A stretch of 64,000 bases of DNA, taken from the NCBI GenBank assembly GCA_018894105.1, contig CM032127.1, forward strand, positions 1,397,001 through 1,461,000, given 5' to 3'. The translations under genes and the position numbers were made by a program. Of the stretch, positions 1-12,399 are shown one piece after another. The DNA comes from Jacaranda mimosifolia. Taxonomy: Eukaryota; Streptophyta; Magnoliopsida; Lamiales; Bignoniaceae. Position 1 is the stretch's first letter. Every line of letters begins with the position of its first letter. The notes below the pieces were generated by a model that saw only the letters and a program-made list of their open reading frames with translations, was not told the origin of the DNA and did no database searches.

Positions 1-676
1 ATATATTTTGAAGAATTAATAAAAGTGAAAATTCACAGTCTTTCAATGAAGATGAAGTACTACATCAAAAGAATAATGGTGATAATTTACTAATCATAAA
101 TTCTAAAACCTTATATAAATACCTCAAAAATCGATTCTTTCTTTGTTAAAAAGACTAATTTGGATTTGATAAAAACATAGAGATTATATATTTTTAGTGA
201 TCATGATTTATATTATAAGTTTTTTGGGTGAAAATTAGGATGACATTGAAGAATACACGAATTTGAGTTTAATGCAATGAAAACACACAATCCACTAATA
301 TTGGACTCAAGCATGCATGAATCAATAAAATATATTTAACAAAAATAATGTGTGGTTACATATTAAATAATAAATGAGATTTTATTTAATTTTTTTCTTT
401 AATGACAATAATTGAACATACCCTCCATTTAAAAAAAAAAAATTTGTTTTTTTCCCCAAGACAAGTTTGTTAACTAAACACAGCACAATAGTTGAGGGGC
501 CGAAATACAATATCACAAACCTCAAGGGGGCATATATGCTTTCTTTGAAAAATTTGAAATTCTACCCTATAATCTTAAAAATATCATACAGGCCCAGAGG
601 AAAAATCTCGTTAAAATCAGATCAAAACCCACTTCCAGATCTCTGGCAGAGATCGATCAAACTCTGGGCTTGAAAA
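1..676. other. Intergenic, upstream of COG8
   Basis: AT-rich sequence with no gene I can support. The small open frame at 467-673 runs into the COG8 start region and has no recognisable family. The last 100-200 bases probably contain the COG8 promoter and leader, but I see no clear TATA box. Confidence 0.6.
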
Positions 677-3135
677 ATGACGGCAATGGCGTCGCCAGAA
701 TCTCCGGCCAACGACGACGTATCTACGGATATGTCGAATCTTCTCCCTCTTGCCTCCGCTGCGCAGCAGCCCTACGTCTCCGAACTCCTCTCGTTCACTC
801 TCGATCGCCTCCATAAGGTATTCTTACAGTCCCGTATTGCTTAATTACATGTCTGGGTTTTGAATTCGAGGTAATGTGTGGGTGTTTTTTTGGATAAGGA
901 ACCGGAATTGCTAAGAGTAGATGCGGAGAGAATACAGCGGCAGATGCAGGAGGTGGCGGTTGGCAATTACCGTGCATTCATTGCAGCGGCGGATGCCTTG
1001 CTCGAGATCCGAGAGGAGGTTTCTTCTATTGACAAGCATCTCGAGTCTCTGGTAAATTTGATTCGATTACGACCTTTTATTTTTATTTGAATTTGGTTTA
1101 ACTTGATGTAATTATTGAGCTGGTAGTGAAATCTATGAATTGTTAATTTTAAGCTGCTTCGATGCAAATAATAGGAATTGAGAGTGAAAATTAATAGAAA
1201 AACTAAATTACCATATTGTAATTTGTGAATTTGACGGTTCAATATCTCTGTTACTGAGGAAAGAAAAATTGGAGTTCCTAGTGAGTTTGGGAGGGCAAAA
1301 TTATTTTAGCTCTGTCCTTCTCTTCAACAATGCTCTGAACGTCGGGAATTCTTGGACTGCAAATTGATCTAAGCTTTCAACCAAGTTTTCCCGGTTGTTT
1401 AAACCTTGAATCTCTCTCCAAGCACTGGCCAGCTTGGAGGCCATTGATTTGGTACTAGACCTAACTGTCCAGGACTTGGCCAAACTGCTTGTTGAATCTA
1501 CTTCAATCCCAGATTGTGGCTGGTGATTACTATGAGACAAAGAAGTAGTGGATGGAAATGGATTTGATTTGAGCATAGGCAAGCTGTCTTGACTTAAAGA
1601 ACATGGCAGTGGGATACTGTTTTCTGGAGTGAGACGAAATTTGGATGAATACACAAGTTTGCATACGAAGAAATGTTTGGTACTGTGGCAAACTGCCTGT
1701 CTTTGTAACCTTATGAAACTAATAGGGATTAGTTCTGAGGCTAGAATCTCGATGATAGTGTCATACAATAGTAATGGGTATAACCATAGTTTCTATTTGC
1801 TTCTTCATCGGGCTTGGGTCCTCAAATGAGACAATATAAACTCATGAAGGTTCATGCTTTTTGCAGATAGCTGAAATTCCAAAGCTAACATCTGGCTGCG
1901 CTGAATTTGTCGATTCGGCTGAACATATTTTGGAGAAAAGGAAGATGAACCAAACATTACTAGCAAATCATAGTACTTTGCTTGATTTGCTCGAAATTCC
2001 TCAACTCATGGACACGTATATCCCCAACCTTATCTGTCTACTTCTTTAATTATCTGTCAATTGATGTTTTCTTTTAAATATAACTTAAAGTTTCTCAAAG
2101 AATGATTAGATGGCATATTAATCCAGATGCGTGAGGAATGGAAATTATGATGAAGCTCTTGACTTAGAGGCATTTGTTGCAAAGCTTACTACGATGCACC
2201 CAAAGTGAGTTTCCTCTATGATTCCCTTAGCAGCATGCAATCTTTTTGATCTCTGAACTTGCTTGATGCATTTATTGAAGCACTATTTTCTGTTTTCTCT
2301 TTCAAAAAAGAATTCCTGTGATTCAGGCTCTAGCTGCAGAAGTTCGACAGACCACCCAGTCTCTTCTTTCTCAGCTTCTCCAGAAACTTAGATCTAATAT
2401 TCAGGTACCGGGTCTTGTTTCAAATTAAGCATGTAAATGAATTGTAAAATAATTAAAATACAATCATGGACTCTAATAATGTGACTAGACACTGTTCATC
2501 ATTTTCTTGCAGTTGCCAGAATGCCTCCGCATAATTGGATATTTACGTCGAATAGGAGTTTTCAGTGAGTATGAAATGCGCCTACAGGTAGCCTTATTAA
2601 AATTTCGTGCCTTATTATGTGAATGGATTTTTCACCTTATCTTGGTGTTCATAGTCCTGTCGCTACATTTTTTAAGGTATAAATTTCTGATCAATGATGC
2701 TTGTCTGGTGTTCACAGTTTTTAAGATGCCGTGAAGCCTGGCTTATTGGAATACTTGATGATTTGGACCAGAGAAATCCTTATGAATATTTAAAAGGGAT
2801 GGTAAATTGTCACAGAACGCATCTTTTTGATGTTGTTAACCAATATCGAGCCATATTTGCTGATGACACATCTGGGAGTGAAGAAAATTATGATGGTGGC
2901 CTTCTCTTTGACTGGGCCATGCATCAGATTACTTTGCACCTCAAGAGTCTTAAAGTCATGCTTCCAAAAATAAGTGAGGGTGGTTCCTTGTCAAATATTC
3001 TGGATCAATGCATGGTGAGAGTCAGTTATTTTTCTTGTTCTCCCGGCTCCCCCCACCCCCAAAAAAAGAAGGAACAAAAAAATAAAAAAAAATCCCACTC
3101 CCTGGAACCAAAAAAATATACTAATAAAAAAAGCA

Positions 3136-3177
<42 letters not shown>

Positions 3178-4620
3178 TAAAGAATGGAATAAAAAGCAAA
3201 AAGTTTAAAGACAAAAGGCTGGGACAGTATATTTCTTTCTCTTCATTTTCTGAAATTTCTTGGTGGAGGTGATACTCCAGTCTTTTTGTTGCTTTTGTGC
3301 TTATTGTGTTGTTTAATATTTGTTTTCATATTGACAAATAGATTTGGAAATCTAAAATTTTGTGATGTTCTTTTCTCTGATTGGGGTGTACAGTATTGTG
3401 CTATGAGCCTTGGATGGGTTGGTTTGGATTTCCGTGGCCTGCTTCCCCCTCTTTTTGAAGAGTATGTGTCTATCAGCTATTTAGATATCTCTTACAGATT
3501 TTTGGCATTTGGCAAGCTCACATTCTTGACATGTTTGTTTTCACAGAGCAGTGCTTAATTTATTCTCAAAGAATATGAGCACAGCTGTTGAAAATTTTCA
3601 GGTATGGTTTCCAGTAGTAACTAATGGCATGCTTTGCATTTTACAATTTCTTCCTGCTTTTCTGTAAGGCATGCGATTTGAATCTCGATGATCTTTCACA
3701 GCAAGAAATTATTCATTCTCGGCTGAAGATTTATGACACATGTTTTGATTAACCCAGTTAGTCTTGGATTCTCATCGTTGGGTCGCATTGCCAGCAGTTG
3801 GCTTCCCTGCCAATGGTCTGGGTGAAGAAAGTCAGGATGATGTTGCACCTCCTTCAAATCTTATGGAACATCCACCTCTTGCTGTTTTTATCAATGGTAA
3901 ACTTGGAATTGCATTTGCCTGTTTGCTGTGTTTAAATCAGACACTTCCTAAATGTTGTTGTTTGATCTAAGAAGTGATAATAATTTAGTGTTTCTTCCAT
4001 TTTCATCTCTGGTGGTTTCAGGTGTATCTGCAGCAATGAATGAGCTGCGTCCTTGTGCCCCATTAAGTTTAAAAAATGTGCTTGCTCAAGAATTAGTAAA
4101 GTCTTTGCTCGCTGTTTCTGATTCTCTACTGAGATACAACACAAGTAGGATGCTCAGAGACAGCGAGTCTGTACTTTTCCTTAAACTTTGCCTGGCATTT
4201 GTTGAGGTGAGTTTCTTTACAAATCTTTAGTTTTAGTTTCGATGTTGGCTTTGTTCTTCAAACAAGGATCTGCACTTTGTTCATTCCGTGCAGGTTGCCT
4301 TCCCACATTGCGCTACTTGCTTTGGTCGTTGTTACCCTGGTGGAGCTGCTCTGATCACAGATGCCAAGAATTTATTTGATGGAATTAGCCGACTACTAGC
4401 AACCTCACCCTCAAGAGAACTACCAAAACCTGTTAATAATGCAGAGGCCAAGAATGTATCAGAAAACGGTAATCATCCTGTGGCTGAAAATGGGGTCCTT
4501 CATAGCATTGAACGAACTGCGAGTTCCAACCTAGAGGAGGAAGAACAGAATAGTGTTAGTTCACAAAGGGAAGAGAAGACAGCAACAAGTGAAGATACTC
4601 AAAGATCATCAGTGTTGTGA
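677..4620 (+). CDS. COG8: Conserved oligomeric Golgi complex subunit 8
   Basis: COG8 (Dor1 family) is a lobe-B subunit of the COG tether that captures vesicles for retrograde traffic within the Golgi. Exons read as 677-817, 899-1051, 1867-2015, 2127-2204, 2311-2404, 2513-2587, 2718-3014, 3394-3461, 3547-3601, 3758-3896, 4022-4206 and 4294-4620. All introns are GT-AG and the frame stays open for 586 residues, close to the plant COG8 length I recall. The start is the ATG at 677; a second in-frame ATG follows three codons later. Conserved blocks include [18 protein letters not shown], the [20 protein letters not shown] region and [13 protein letters not shown] near the C-terminus, followed by an acidic, low-complexity tail of about 80 residues. 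Intron 2 carries an antisense lipase-like fragment and intron 7 a TAA microsatellite. Exon edges are inferred by eye. Confidence 0.96.
1301..1768 (-). pseudogene. Phospholipase A1-I (DAD1-like lipase) N-terminal fragment, antisense in COG8 intron 2
   Basis: A 155-residue open frame runs opposite to COG8 inside its second intron. Its first part is serine-rich and plastid-transit-like. It then reads [20 protein letters not shown], which resembles the conserved entry to the lipase domain of plant class-I phospholipase A1 (DAD1/DALL family), where WREIQG.NNWENLVEPL is typical. The match then fades and the frame stops within about 25 residues. The lipase GxSxG motif and catalytic triad are absent, so this cannot be a working enzyme. 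It is probably a captured or duplicated 5' gene piece. I recognise it by motif only. A diverged chance match is possible but unlikely given the run of shared residues. Confidence 0.55.
3135..3177. repeat. (TAA)n microsatellite in COG8 intron 7
   Basis: About 14 copies of the trinucleotide TAA/ATA in tandem, between the donor at 3015 and the acceptor at 3393. The stretch just upstream (3050-3130) is also low-complexity C- and A-rich. Confidence 0.95.
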
Positions 4621-5850
4621 AATAATCCTCAGATACCGGCCTCCATACTCTTCGGTTTGTAATTATAACATCCCAAAGCACACTTCTTTTATTTCTTCTT
4701 ACATTAATTCCATGTAAGCTCTGAGAGGGGATTCTTCCATAGTAGTGAGGGATTGGATTCAAAAGGAATGCTTGGAAGTGAAAATGAAAAGGTTGACCAT
4801 GATGTATTGCATTAAGGCGATTCTTTTTGTACGTAGGTTGTTAGACAACTATTTCCAGAGGAGGTGTTGTAATAATTTTGGTCTTATAGTGAAACTTACA
4901 GAAATATGATTTATGTTCATTCTTGTGTTCCAAATTTATAAATGGTTTGGTCTTCTACATGATATTCATTCAAATATATGATTCCTTTGAGTTACCAATA
5001 ATTATGAACATTTTACTGACAAATGTTATTGAATAGTGCTATAAAATTTAGTTGTAAGAGGATTTATTTAATTTAGATATCTATGCAATTTTTTTTCTTT
5101 ATACACATGCACATCAGGAGTTTATTAGGTACGAACTCTTGACCTCCCACATTATGTGGAATACTTATGTCGTTAGGCTACATGCCACTCGACATTTAGA
5201 TATCTATACTTATGTACACTTTGTTTTAATTTTTTATTTATTGTCCAATTGTAATAAGAATTCGGCTCTCTTGTGGGGCATCATTCTCCTTTTATCCTTT
5301 AGTTTAGTCTTTCTATGGTCCTTGGTATGATTTAACCATCACGCTTTTTAGGTTTACGAGATGGATTTGATTGGATCTACTAAGTTTTTCTATAATTTAT
5401 TTACTTTGACGCGTCGACTAAACAGTTCATTGTTGTAGATATAAAAAGAGACTCCAATTCAATTCGAATTTCCTACTCAAGTGATGTGATTTTGTCTTAC
5501 CAGACCACAAGAAAACAGAACAGTCAACATAAAGGATGTTCATGATAGATTGAAGCATGAGCTATACTCGTCTTATGACATAGAACTATTCTTATTTTAT
5601 GACGAAGAGCTTCAATAGATTCAGTAAGTGGTTTGAGCCTTTTATACTGTACTATTCATACGGGGGGTTTGAAACACTTCCCCCCAAAAATTAACTAACA
5701 CAATTAGTTGGAAGAGAATTATGATCATGCTCAAATTCCATAAAGAATCTATTTTTTCCCTTTCCTTTAATGAATTCTTTGACCTTGTTTTTTTGAATTT
5801 TATAATTGGTCCATTGTATTTTTGTAACATTTTAAACAAAATAATGTTTA
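4621..5850. other. COG8 3' UTR and intergenic
   Basis: The first few hundred bases after the COG8 stop are probably its 3' UTR. The rest contains the SINE-like copy listed separately and otherwise unremarkable AT-rich sequence. No gene is supported. Confidence 0.6.
5104..5205 (-). mobile_element. tRNA-derived SINE-like copy
   Basis: On the minus strand this reads GTCGAGTGGCATGTAGCC, then a T-C-C-C-A-C-A-T-A-A-T-G-T-G-G block, then AAGAGTTCGTACC (a Pol III B-box-like motif), then AACTCCTGATGTGCATGTGT. The same order is seen at 14215-14315 and 56236-56365, so it is an interspersed family. The upstream A-box-like stretch and the B-box spacing fit a tRNA-derived SINE. Confidence 0.6.
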
Positions 5851-6592
5851 GGACTTGTTTATTTATAAATTGCTAAAATATATTCTAAATCTCAAAATAC
5901 AAACAAACAACCCATCACAGTCTTCAATCTCACTATCCAACATTCACCCAAAAAGGTCTAAAATACAAACAAATATCCCATCACATTCTCCAATTCCAAT
6001 ATCCAAAATACACCCAAAATACCCTCACAATTCATTTTCTATCCATTCCTCAATATTTAACCCACTCATTTTTTGTCCCCCCTACGGCCCTATCCAACCT
6101 ATACATACACATATATAAATAATTTTAAATTATCAATTTCACCCTACTAATCCAACAAAAAAGTTATTGATTTGACATTTTATCTCATCTCAAAACACAA
6201 ATAAACAAACAATTTTCTAATAATTTATTTTCCATCTACCATCCAAAGCGCAAAAAAACAACCGAACATGGGCAAAAACTTTGAGCTGGGGGCGCAAAGT
6301 TACTGTTCACTACGCGCCAGGGCGCACGACGCGTGTTTTCATGCCTTTTTCGCCCATGTTCACTCCTTGGCGCACCTTGCCTCGCGCCCCGACGCGCGGC
6401 ATCCTTCCAACACGTACCGAGGTGTGTTTTCGAGCCCATTTCGACTGCCTTGCTCTGTTTCACTCCATTTTTTTTGTTTCTTGTTAATTTTACCTCAAAT
6501 TTCAAGGCGCACATTTCTCAATCCCACTTTTCCAAAAATTATTTTGTCAAAATATTTTGACAAAATGGTTCAATTCATAAACAAACAAGCCC
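5851..6592. mobile_element. PIF/Harbinger (Tourist-like) MITE
   Basis: The 742-base element has imperfect terminal inverted repeats of about 22 bases: GGACTTGTTTATTTATAAAT at the left, and the right end read on the other strand is GGGCTTGTTTGTTTATGAAT. It is flanked by TTA on both sides (5848-5850 and 6593-6595), the target duplication expected of PIF/Harbinger elements. The interior (about 6240-6440) is unusually GC-rich with many GCGC and CGCG steps. Open frames inside it have no recognisable transposase. Confidence 0.8.
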
Positions 6593-7436
6593 TTAATAAC
6601 TCTGAGATTCTTATTAGAAAGGGGGAAAAAGGAGAAAATTAAAACGAGACAGATACTATAAAAGAACCTCCTATAAGGGTTTATAACTTTTAAATTGCAC
6701 CTTCCCCAGCCAGCAGGGTTATAAATCCTTCGAACAGTTCCTCTCCAATAGGTTGCCTTCAATTTCCTCAAGTTCCACCTAAAGTCGTAACCTAGCAACA
6801 GCATTCTAATCAGCTCCAAATTTTTAAGTACCTAAGGGGAAGAGCATAAATTTGTTCATCAACCAAAGTCGGACCGTTGGTTTATTTGAGCAAAATCTGT
6901 TGGATTCCTGTTTCTTTGTTAATTGGCCAGAAAGGTTAGCTTTCAATCTTCTTCCTTCCTGTTTCTGGTAGATTTGTTTTGCTTTTTTACTTGTTAGATA
7001 TTCGAACATAATACATGTGTGTTTATATATATATATATATATATATATCTTGAATATCGAATTGCTTGATTCTTGCATTTATGCAATGGAATTTTATATT
7101 CTTAAACATTGGGTGGCGGAATTCTTGAAATTTATGCGGTGTAATTTGCCAAAGTTTGTAACTTTTAGTTTAGGTCAAGTATTTGCCTTTGGTAAATTCT
7201 TTGATTCAGAAAGTTGAATTTGGATCAGTGCTTATGTGGAGGTTTTCAGTTTTTCAACCGCGCCAATGTTGAATATTGCATCAACTAATTCTTGAATTTC
7301 ATTTAATAATAACTTGGAACTTCACCAAAGGTTGCAACTTTTTTCTTTATGTCAAGAATTTATGGACCCTTCTATTTCCTTTATTTTTTGCTTTATTATT
7401 TTATCCAATTCTGTTTTCTAGGAAAGGTTTGGTACT
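6593..7436. other. Leader region of the methyltransferase gene
   Basis: A 3'-splice-like TTCTAG ends at 7421, 15 bases before the ATG at 7437, and a GT donor is possible at 6935. A leader intron of about 490 bases is therefore plausible but unproven. A TA microsatellite lies at about 7024-7048. Confidence 0.5.
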
Positions 7437-10400
7437 ATGGCATCCACATCCGATACACAGATAAGTTCACAAGAAAATCAACAACCACAACAGCCAAAGA
7501 TACAAATTTATTCACCCAGCAATGATGAAGTACCGGCCTTCTGGAGAGGTTCATTTCTCTAAAGCTTCTTTTCTCTTTTGCTTTGAAGTTGCCTCCTGTT
7601 AGTTGAAATGCAAGTTTTCATATGCTAAATCAGTACTTCTGTTGGCAGAGAAGTATGAAAAAGATGCAAAGAAGTACTGGGATATCTTTTATAAGCGCCA
7701 TCAGGACAAGGTTAGTTTATTTATGATTTCCGGACAGTTCCATGAGCTGAAGTATGGTAATTGAGTTTGAGGCTACAGAATGTATGAGTCTTGTTCATAT
7801 TTTAGATCAACATGAGGTTTATAAGGATTGAAAAGATATTTTATTTCATTAAGTTGCTGTTTGGGTTCTGCTAATGCATATTATTTCTGGGGATTTAGAG
7901 GACAGGACCTTGAGTAAGAAGTCAATGTATCTTGTTTCTGCTTTGCATGAGTTTGCATAAAAGCACGGCCTGTCACTTTTTTGTATTCCTGGCAAATGCT
8001 TAATATTTGATGTTAATCTTTTGTTCTTCTGTTCTCCAGTTCTTTAAGGATCGTCATTATTTGGACAAAGAATGGGGACACCATTTCTCTGTAAGTTCAA
8101 AAGATGACAATACGGTACTTGTTAATTGTGCTAGGTTTTAATTTACTGCCTATTCCATTTTGCAGGGAGAAGGAAGAGTCATCCTAGAGGTATTATCTTT
8201 TGATGCCTCTGCTAGTTAGGATTTTGATGTTGTTTTATTTATTACGCTAGTTATCTGCTTTATGCCACGTGTCTAAACTTGGGATTTTATTTGGGCCAGC
8301 ATTGTCATTTGGGGAGGTTGATATATCCCTTTCCCCATTCCTGGTTGAACTTACAAATTATCTTCACATTTCAATATTATGCACTTGAGGTGTTTAAACT
8401 TAATTTTGCATTGGTTGCTTGATTGATGAACATGACAATTGCTGTTTACCAGGTTGGTTGTGGAGCTGGAAATACTATCTTTCCTTTGCTCGCAACATAC
8501 CCAGATATATTTGTTCATGCTTGTGATTTCTCACCACGTGCTGTAAATTTGGTTAAGGTTAGATCTCTGTTCCTTTTGTTGTTTTTAGAGAATGAAACAA
8601 TAAACCTTCACTTTTCATCCACTATCTTTTGCTTCAAATGGAGTCATGCAACTCACAAGTTCCAATTGAGATGATCTTTCACAGTTTGCAGCTATCAACT
8701 CACTGATATTCCACTTTATATGTTCTATAGTGATTTAACTCATTTGCACACCTTTGTGGTCCTTACTCCTGCAGTAAACTGAAAAGGGCTGGAGCCATGC
8801 AACTTATGAGTTTCAACTAAATTATCTTTCACAGTTTGCAACTATTGACACATGGATTTTTCATTTTATATGTTCTATTTATGAGAATATTCATTTAATT
8901 TATCTCTGTACCTTTGGGGTCTCTACTAATGAAGTTTACTTTGTCTTGGATGTCTTTCTAGATGCACAAGGACTTCACGGAGGCTAGAGTCAATGCGTTT
9001 GTTTGTGATCTTACCGTTGATGATCTATGCCTGCATATTGCCCCTTCTTCAGTGGACATTGTAACAATGGTAATAATTATGTTATATGTATTGGTGCTCT
9101 TTTAGAGGATTTTTTTGTTGAATGGTTTGGTAATAAATTGCCTTCCTAAAAGCAGGTTTATTTTTCTTTTGTATATTACTGTCTTTCCTTTGAAGAATAA
9201 TGAAGTTGCTGTTAATGCAAACTGGCTGACTTTTTTAAATAGATTTTTGTTTTGTCTGCAGTATCCCCAGAAAAAATGCCTTTAGCGGTAAAAAATATCA
9301 AAAAGGTTCTCAAGGTGAGTACTGAATTTATGGCACAAAGGCATTACATTGTTTAGCTCAATTTACACTTAAAATTTTGCTAACACAACTCATATTTTCC
9401 TTGTCCAGCCAAATGGTCGTATATTGTTTCGCGATTATGCAACTGGTGATCTTGCCCAGGTGGGATTCTGATCTGACAGCACCATGATATACCTGTTTGT
9501 GATGCCTGTGCATTCAAATTTATGCCTATAGTATAATTAGTCAAGCTATGATGCATATAGAGGTACATTTGAAAGAACATTTCCTGAATGTGCAACACAG
9601 ATTTGACATCTATATGTTTGTGGCTCTCAGTCTCAGTGGCTCCTTACAAATGCTAGACTATAACTTTGGCATTTAAATCCTTAAATGATACAGAAGAAAT
9701 TTGTTTTTTAACACATTATAATTGTTGCAATGTTCTTACCGCATCTTGCCATACTAACAGGAAAGGTTCACTGGCAAGGAGCAAAAGATCAGTGAAAACT
9801 TCTACGTCAGGGGTGATGGCACTGTAAGTTTCAGTTATATTGGGTTAATGCTTCTTGAATTTCTATGAATATATCCAGTTTCTTATAGCATATACTTTGC
9901 TGCCAGCGAGCTTTCTACTTCTCAGATGAGTTCTTAGAAAATCTTTTCAAAGAAAATGGATTCAATATGAAAGAACATGTCTTGTGTTGCAAGCAAGTGG
10001 AAAACAGATCGAGAGAGATTGTCATGAATCGGTAAGTTATTGCATTTTACTTTCTTAAAGAATTATTGCCTTTTCTTATCACATGGTTCAGATGAATGTT
10101 CTTTCTTCTACAAAACGCAAAATCTGTTGGCAGCACCATGAGCAGCTATGATCAAATGAGATATCATCAACCTTCTATGTACAAAGAGAAAATACATGCA
10201 TGTTTGTATATAACAGTTGCAATTGGAATACAGGCGATGGGTTCAAGCTGTATTTCAGCCAGATGACACGGACAAAATTTCTTGTGCCATGACTGAAGAC
10301 AAACCAATACGTGTACAAGGGGGTTGTGACAAAACGAAAGAGGATGTTGATGGGGTTGAAATTGATATGTTGGAGGGAATGGCTGTCGAAATGTTTGGTA

Positions 10401-11270
10401 TTTCATCTTCCAGTGAAGAGGTACTGAAACACTCCTAGCTTTCTCTAACCTGCAATATCATTCATACAAATTACTTTTAGCACGATAACTCTTTCATCTT
10501 AGAGACCCTAATCTGGATTATTATTTGCATTCTCTTAGATTGTCGAGCTTTCTGTAAGGGACTACTTATTCAAGATAAAAGTACTCTCCAAAGAGTATCA
10601 ACATACCTGCACATCAACTGGCTTGATGCTGTGGGAATCAGCAAGGTTAATGGCTTCTATCCTTGCTGCAAATCAGGAGATAGTTGCTGGGAAAAGGGTT
10701 CTAGAACTTGGATGTGGATGCGGGGGAATTTGTTCAATGATAGCTGCTAGATCAGCTGACCTTGTGGTCGCCACTGATGGAGACACAAAGGCCCTTGATT
10801 TGTTGACTGAAAATGTAGCCTCAAATCTCAAATCACCATCTCTCAATTCCTTAAACGTGAAGAAACTCGTTTGGGGGAATGAAAACGATATAGAGTCCAT
10901 CAAGCAACTGAATGAGAAAGGTTTCGACATCATAATTGGCACAGACGTAACTTACATCCCTGATGCAATTATACCATTGTTCGCAACTACCAGAGAACTG
11001 ATTTCAACCAGAAGACTTACAGAAGATAACAAAGAGCCAGCTTTAGTTCTGTGCCATGTTTTGCGTAGAGTTGATGAGCCTTCTATACTTTCAGCAGCAT
11101 CTCAATATGGCTTCAGGCTGGCGGACAGATGGCCTGATCAAACCCCAAATAGCTCGTCCCGGGGGATCATCAAGAATTGGTTTTCTGAGTGCCAATATGA
11201 AGTTCCCTCTACAGCGCTTAATATTATGTACTTTCAAATTGCAAAGTTGCATATTGAATGTCCTTACTAA
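7437..11270 (+). CDS. Two-domain methyltransferase: METTL2/6-like (tRNA m3C) plus METTL21-like
   Basis: Exons read as 7437-7548, 7649-7710, 8040-8090, 8166-8189, 8453-8557, 8962-9069, 9243-9314, 9409-9459, 9761-9823, 9907-10031, 10234-10420 and 10539-11270, giving 563 residues with the frame kept throughout. The N-terminal half matches the METTL2/6/8-Trm140 family, which makes 3-methylcytidine in tRNA anticodon loops: FWREKYEKDAKKYWDIFYKR, SAM motif I LEVGCGAGNT, HACDFSPRAV and RDYATGDLAQERF. The C-terminal half, mostly in the last exon, is a second Rossmann methyltransferase of the METTL21/FAM86 type with WESARLMASILA and a second motif I, LELGCGCGGICS. Arabidopsis At2g26200, from memory, has the same layout and size. 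The substrate of the second domain is not predictable here. SAM motif I of both domains looks intact. Confidence 0.93.
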
Positions 11271-12380
11271 AATTTATGCACTCTATTTTGTAATTCAAAT
11301 GAGGGTTTAATTAGTTTGCGTGGATATTATGAGGGCTTTAAGATGCTCAAACCATCCCAGTTTTGTTTTATTCAATTCTTGTAACAGACAGAGACCATTA
11401 ATGTTCTTATGCAAGTCCAGTCTTTCTTTGATACTACATTTGGGGCTAAATTTATTGCATTTTTTACCAAGTAGAACACAGACCCCCCCCCCCCCCCCAC
11501 ACACACACTATAATCATTACTTATACTAAATGTTAATATATATTACATAACCATAATTATCTCACATAAGTGATAATCTTGGACCAATATAACATATTGT
11601 GAAACCTTAACCAATATCACTAATTTAGTCCTTGTAAAAGATTTTTCAAAATCCTGAGTTGTATTACACATGATATCTACTCACGAAGAAACCATTCTCA
11701 GAGAAAACAAAATCAACTTAAATATACTACAGCAGTGAACTTTGAGTTAGCAAACTTCAACATGATGAAGTAATTGAAGAGAGATAAAGAATTATATAAA
11801 AGTATGATTAAAGTAGTGTGGTCCAAACTATGAAAAACTAAATAAGTACTGTGACATTCCCATTAACAAATCATATGCTGATCTTCTTTGATTCTTAGCA
11901 CTATTAATATGTGTGTCAGTGTGTGTGTGTGTGTGTGTTTAATTGATGCTGATCAATCCGATCTCAGGTACAAGAAAAGGGATTTCTTTTTCTTTCTTTT
12001 TTTCCAAAAAAAATCCTTAGTCTACACAAATATTTATTAAAATAACCTTATAGGCATTAGCAGCAGTTTATAGATGCTGATGTTTCACCTATTGAAAGTA
12101 CTAATTTAAGAATACATTTCTCAGGTCACCTTAATGGTCCACAAATCTTTGAAACTGAAACATGTTTTAACTTTAGTGCACACTATTTTATGGGCAAAAT
12201 ATTTTAGTATCCTTCAAGAACACAATCTCAAGATATACTATTTGATGTTATATATGAACTCAAGAAGAACTACATGGTCAGAAGAACACCAAGGAAACTA
12301 TCATTTTACAAAAACGAATTAAGACAGGAAACAAGTTTAATAATTGTACAAGTACATATACATTTGTATACAGAAATTTG
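11271..12380. other. Methyltransferase 3' UTR and intergenic
   Basis: Contains a poly-C tract (about 11483-11498) followed by ACACAC, and a GT run (about 11920-11938). No gene is supported. The far end may reach the 3' end of the minus-strand MIR156 transcript. Confidence 0.5.
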
Positions 12381-12399
12381 ATATACACTAATCATGCTA

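Noticed and set aside
6268..6642. 124-residue frame in the Tourist-like MITE
   Set aside because: It lies across the MITE end, is compositionally driven by the GC-rich core and has no recognisable domain.
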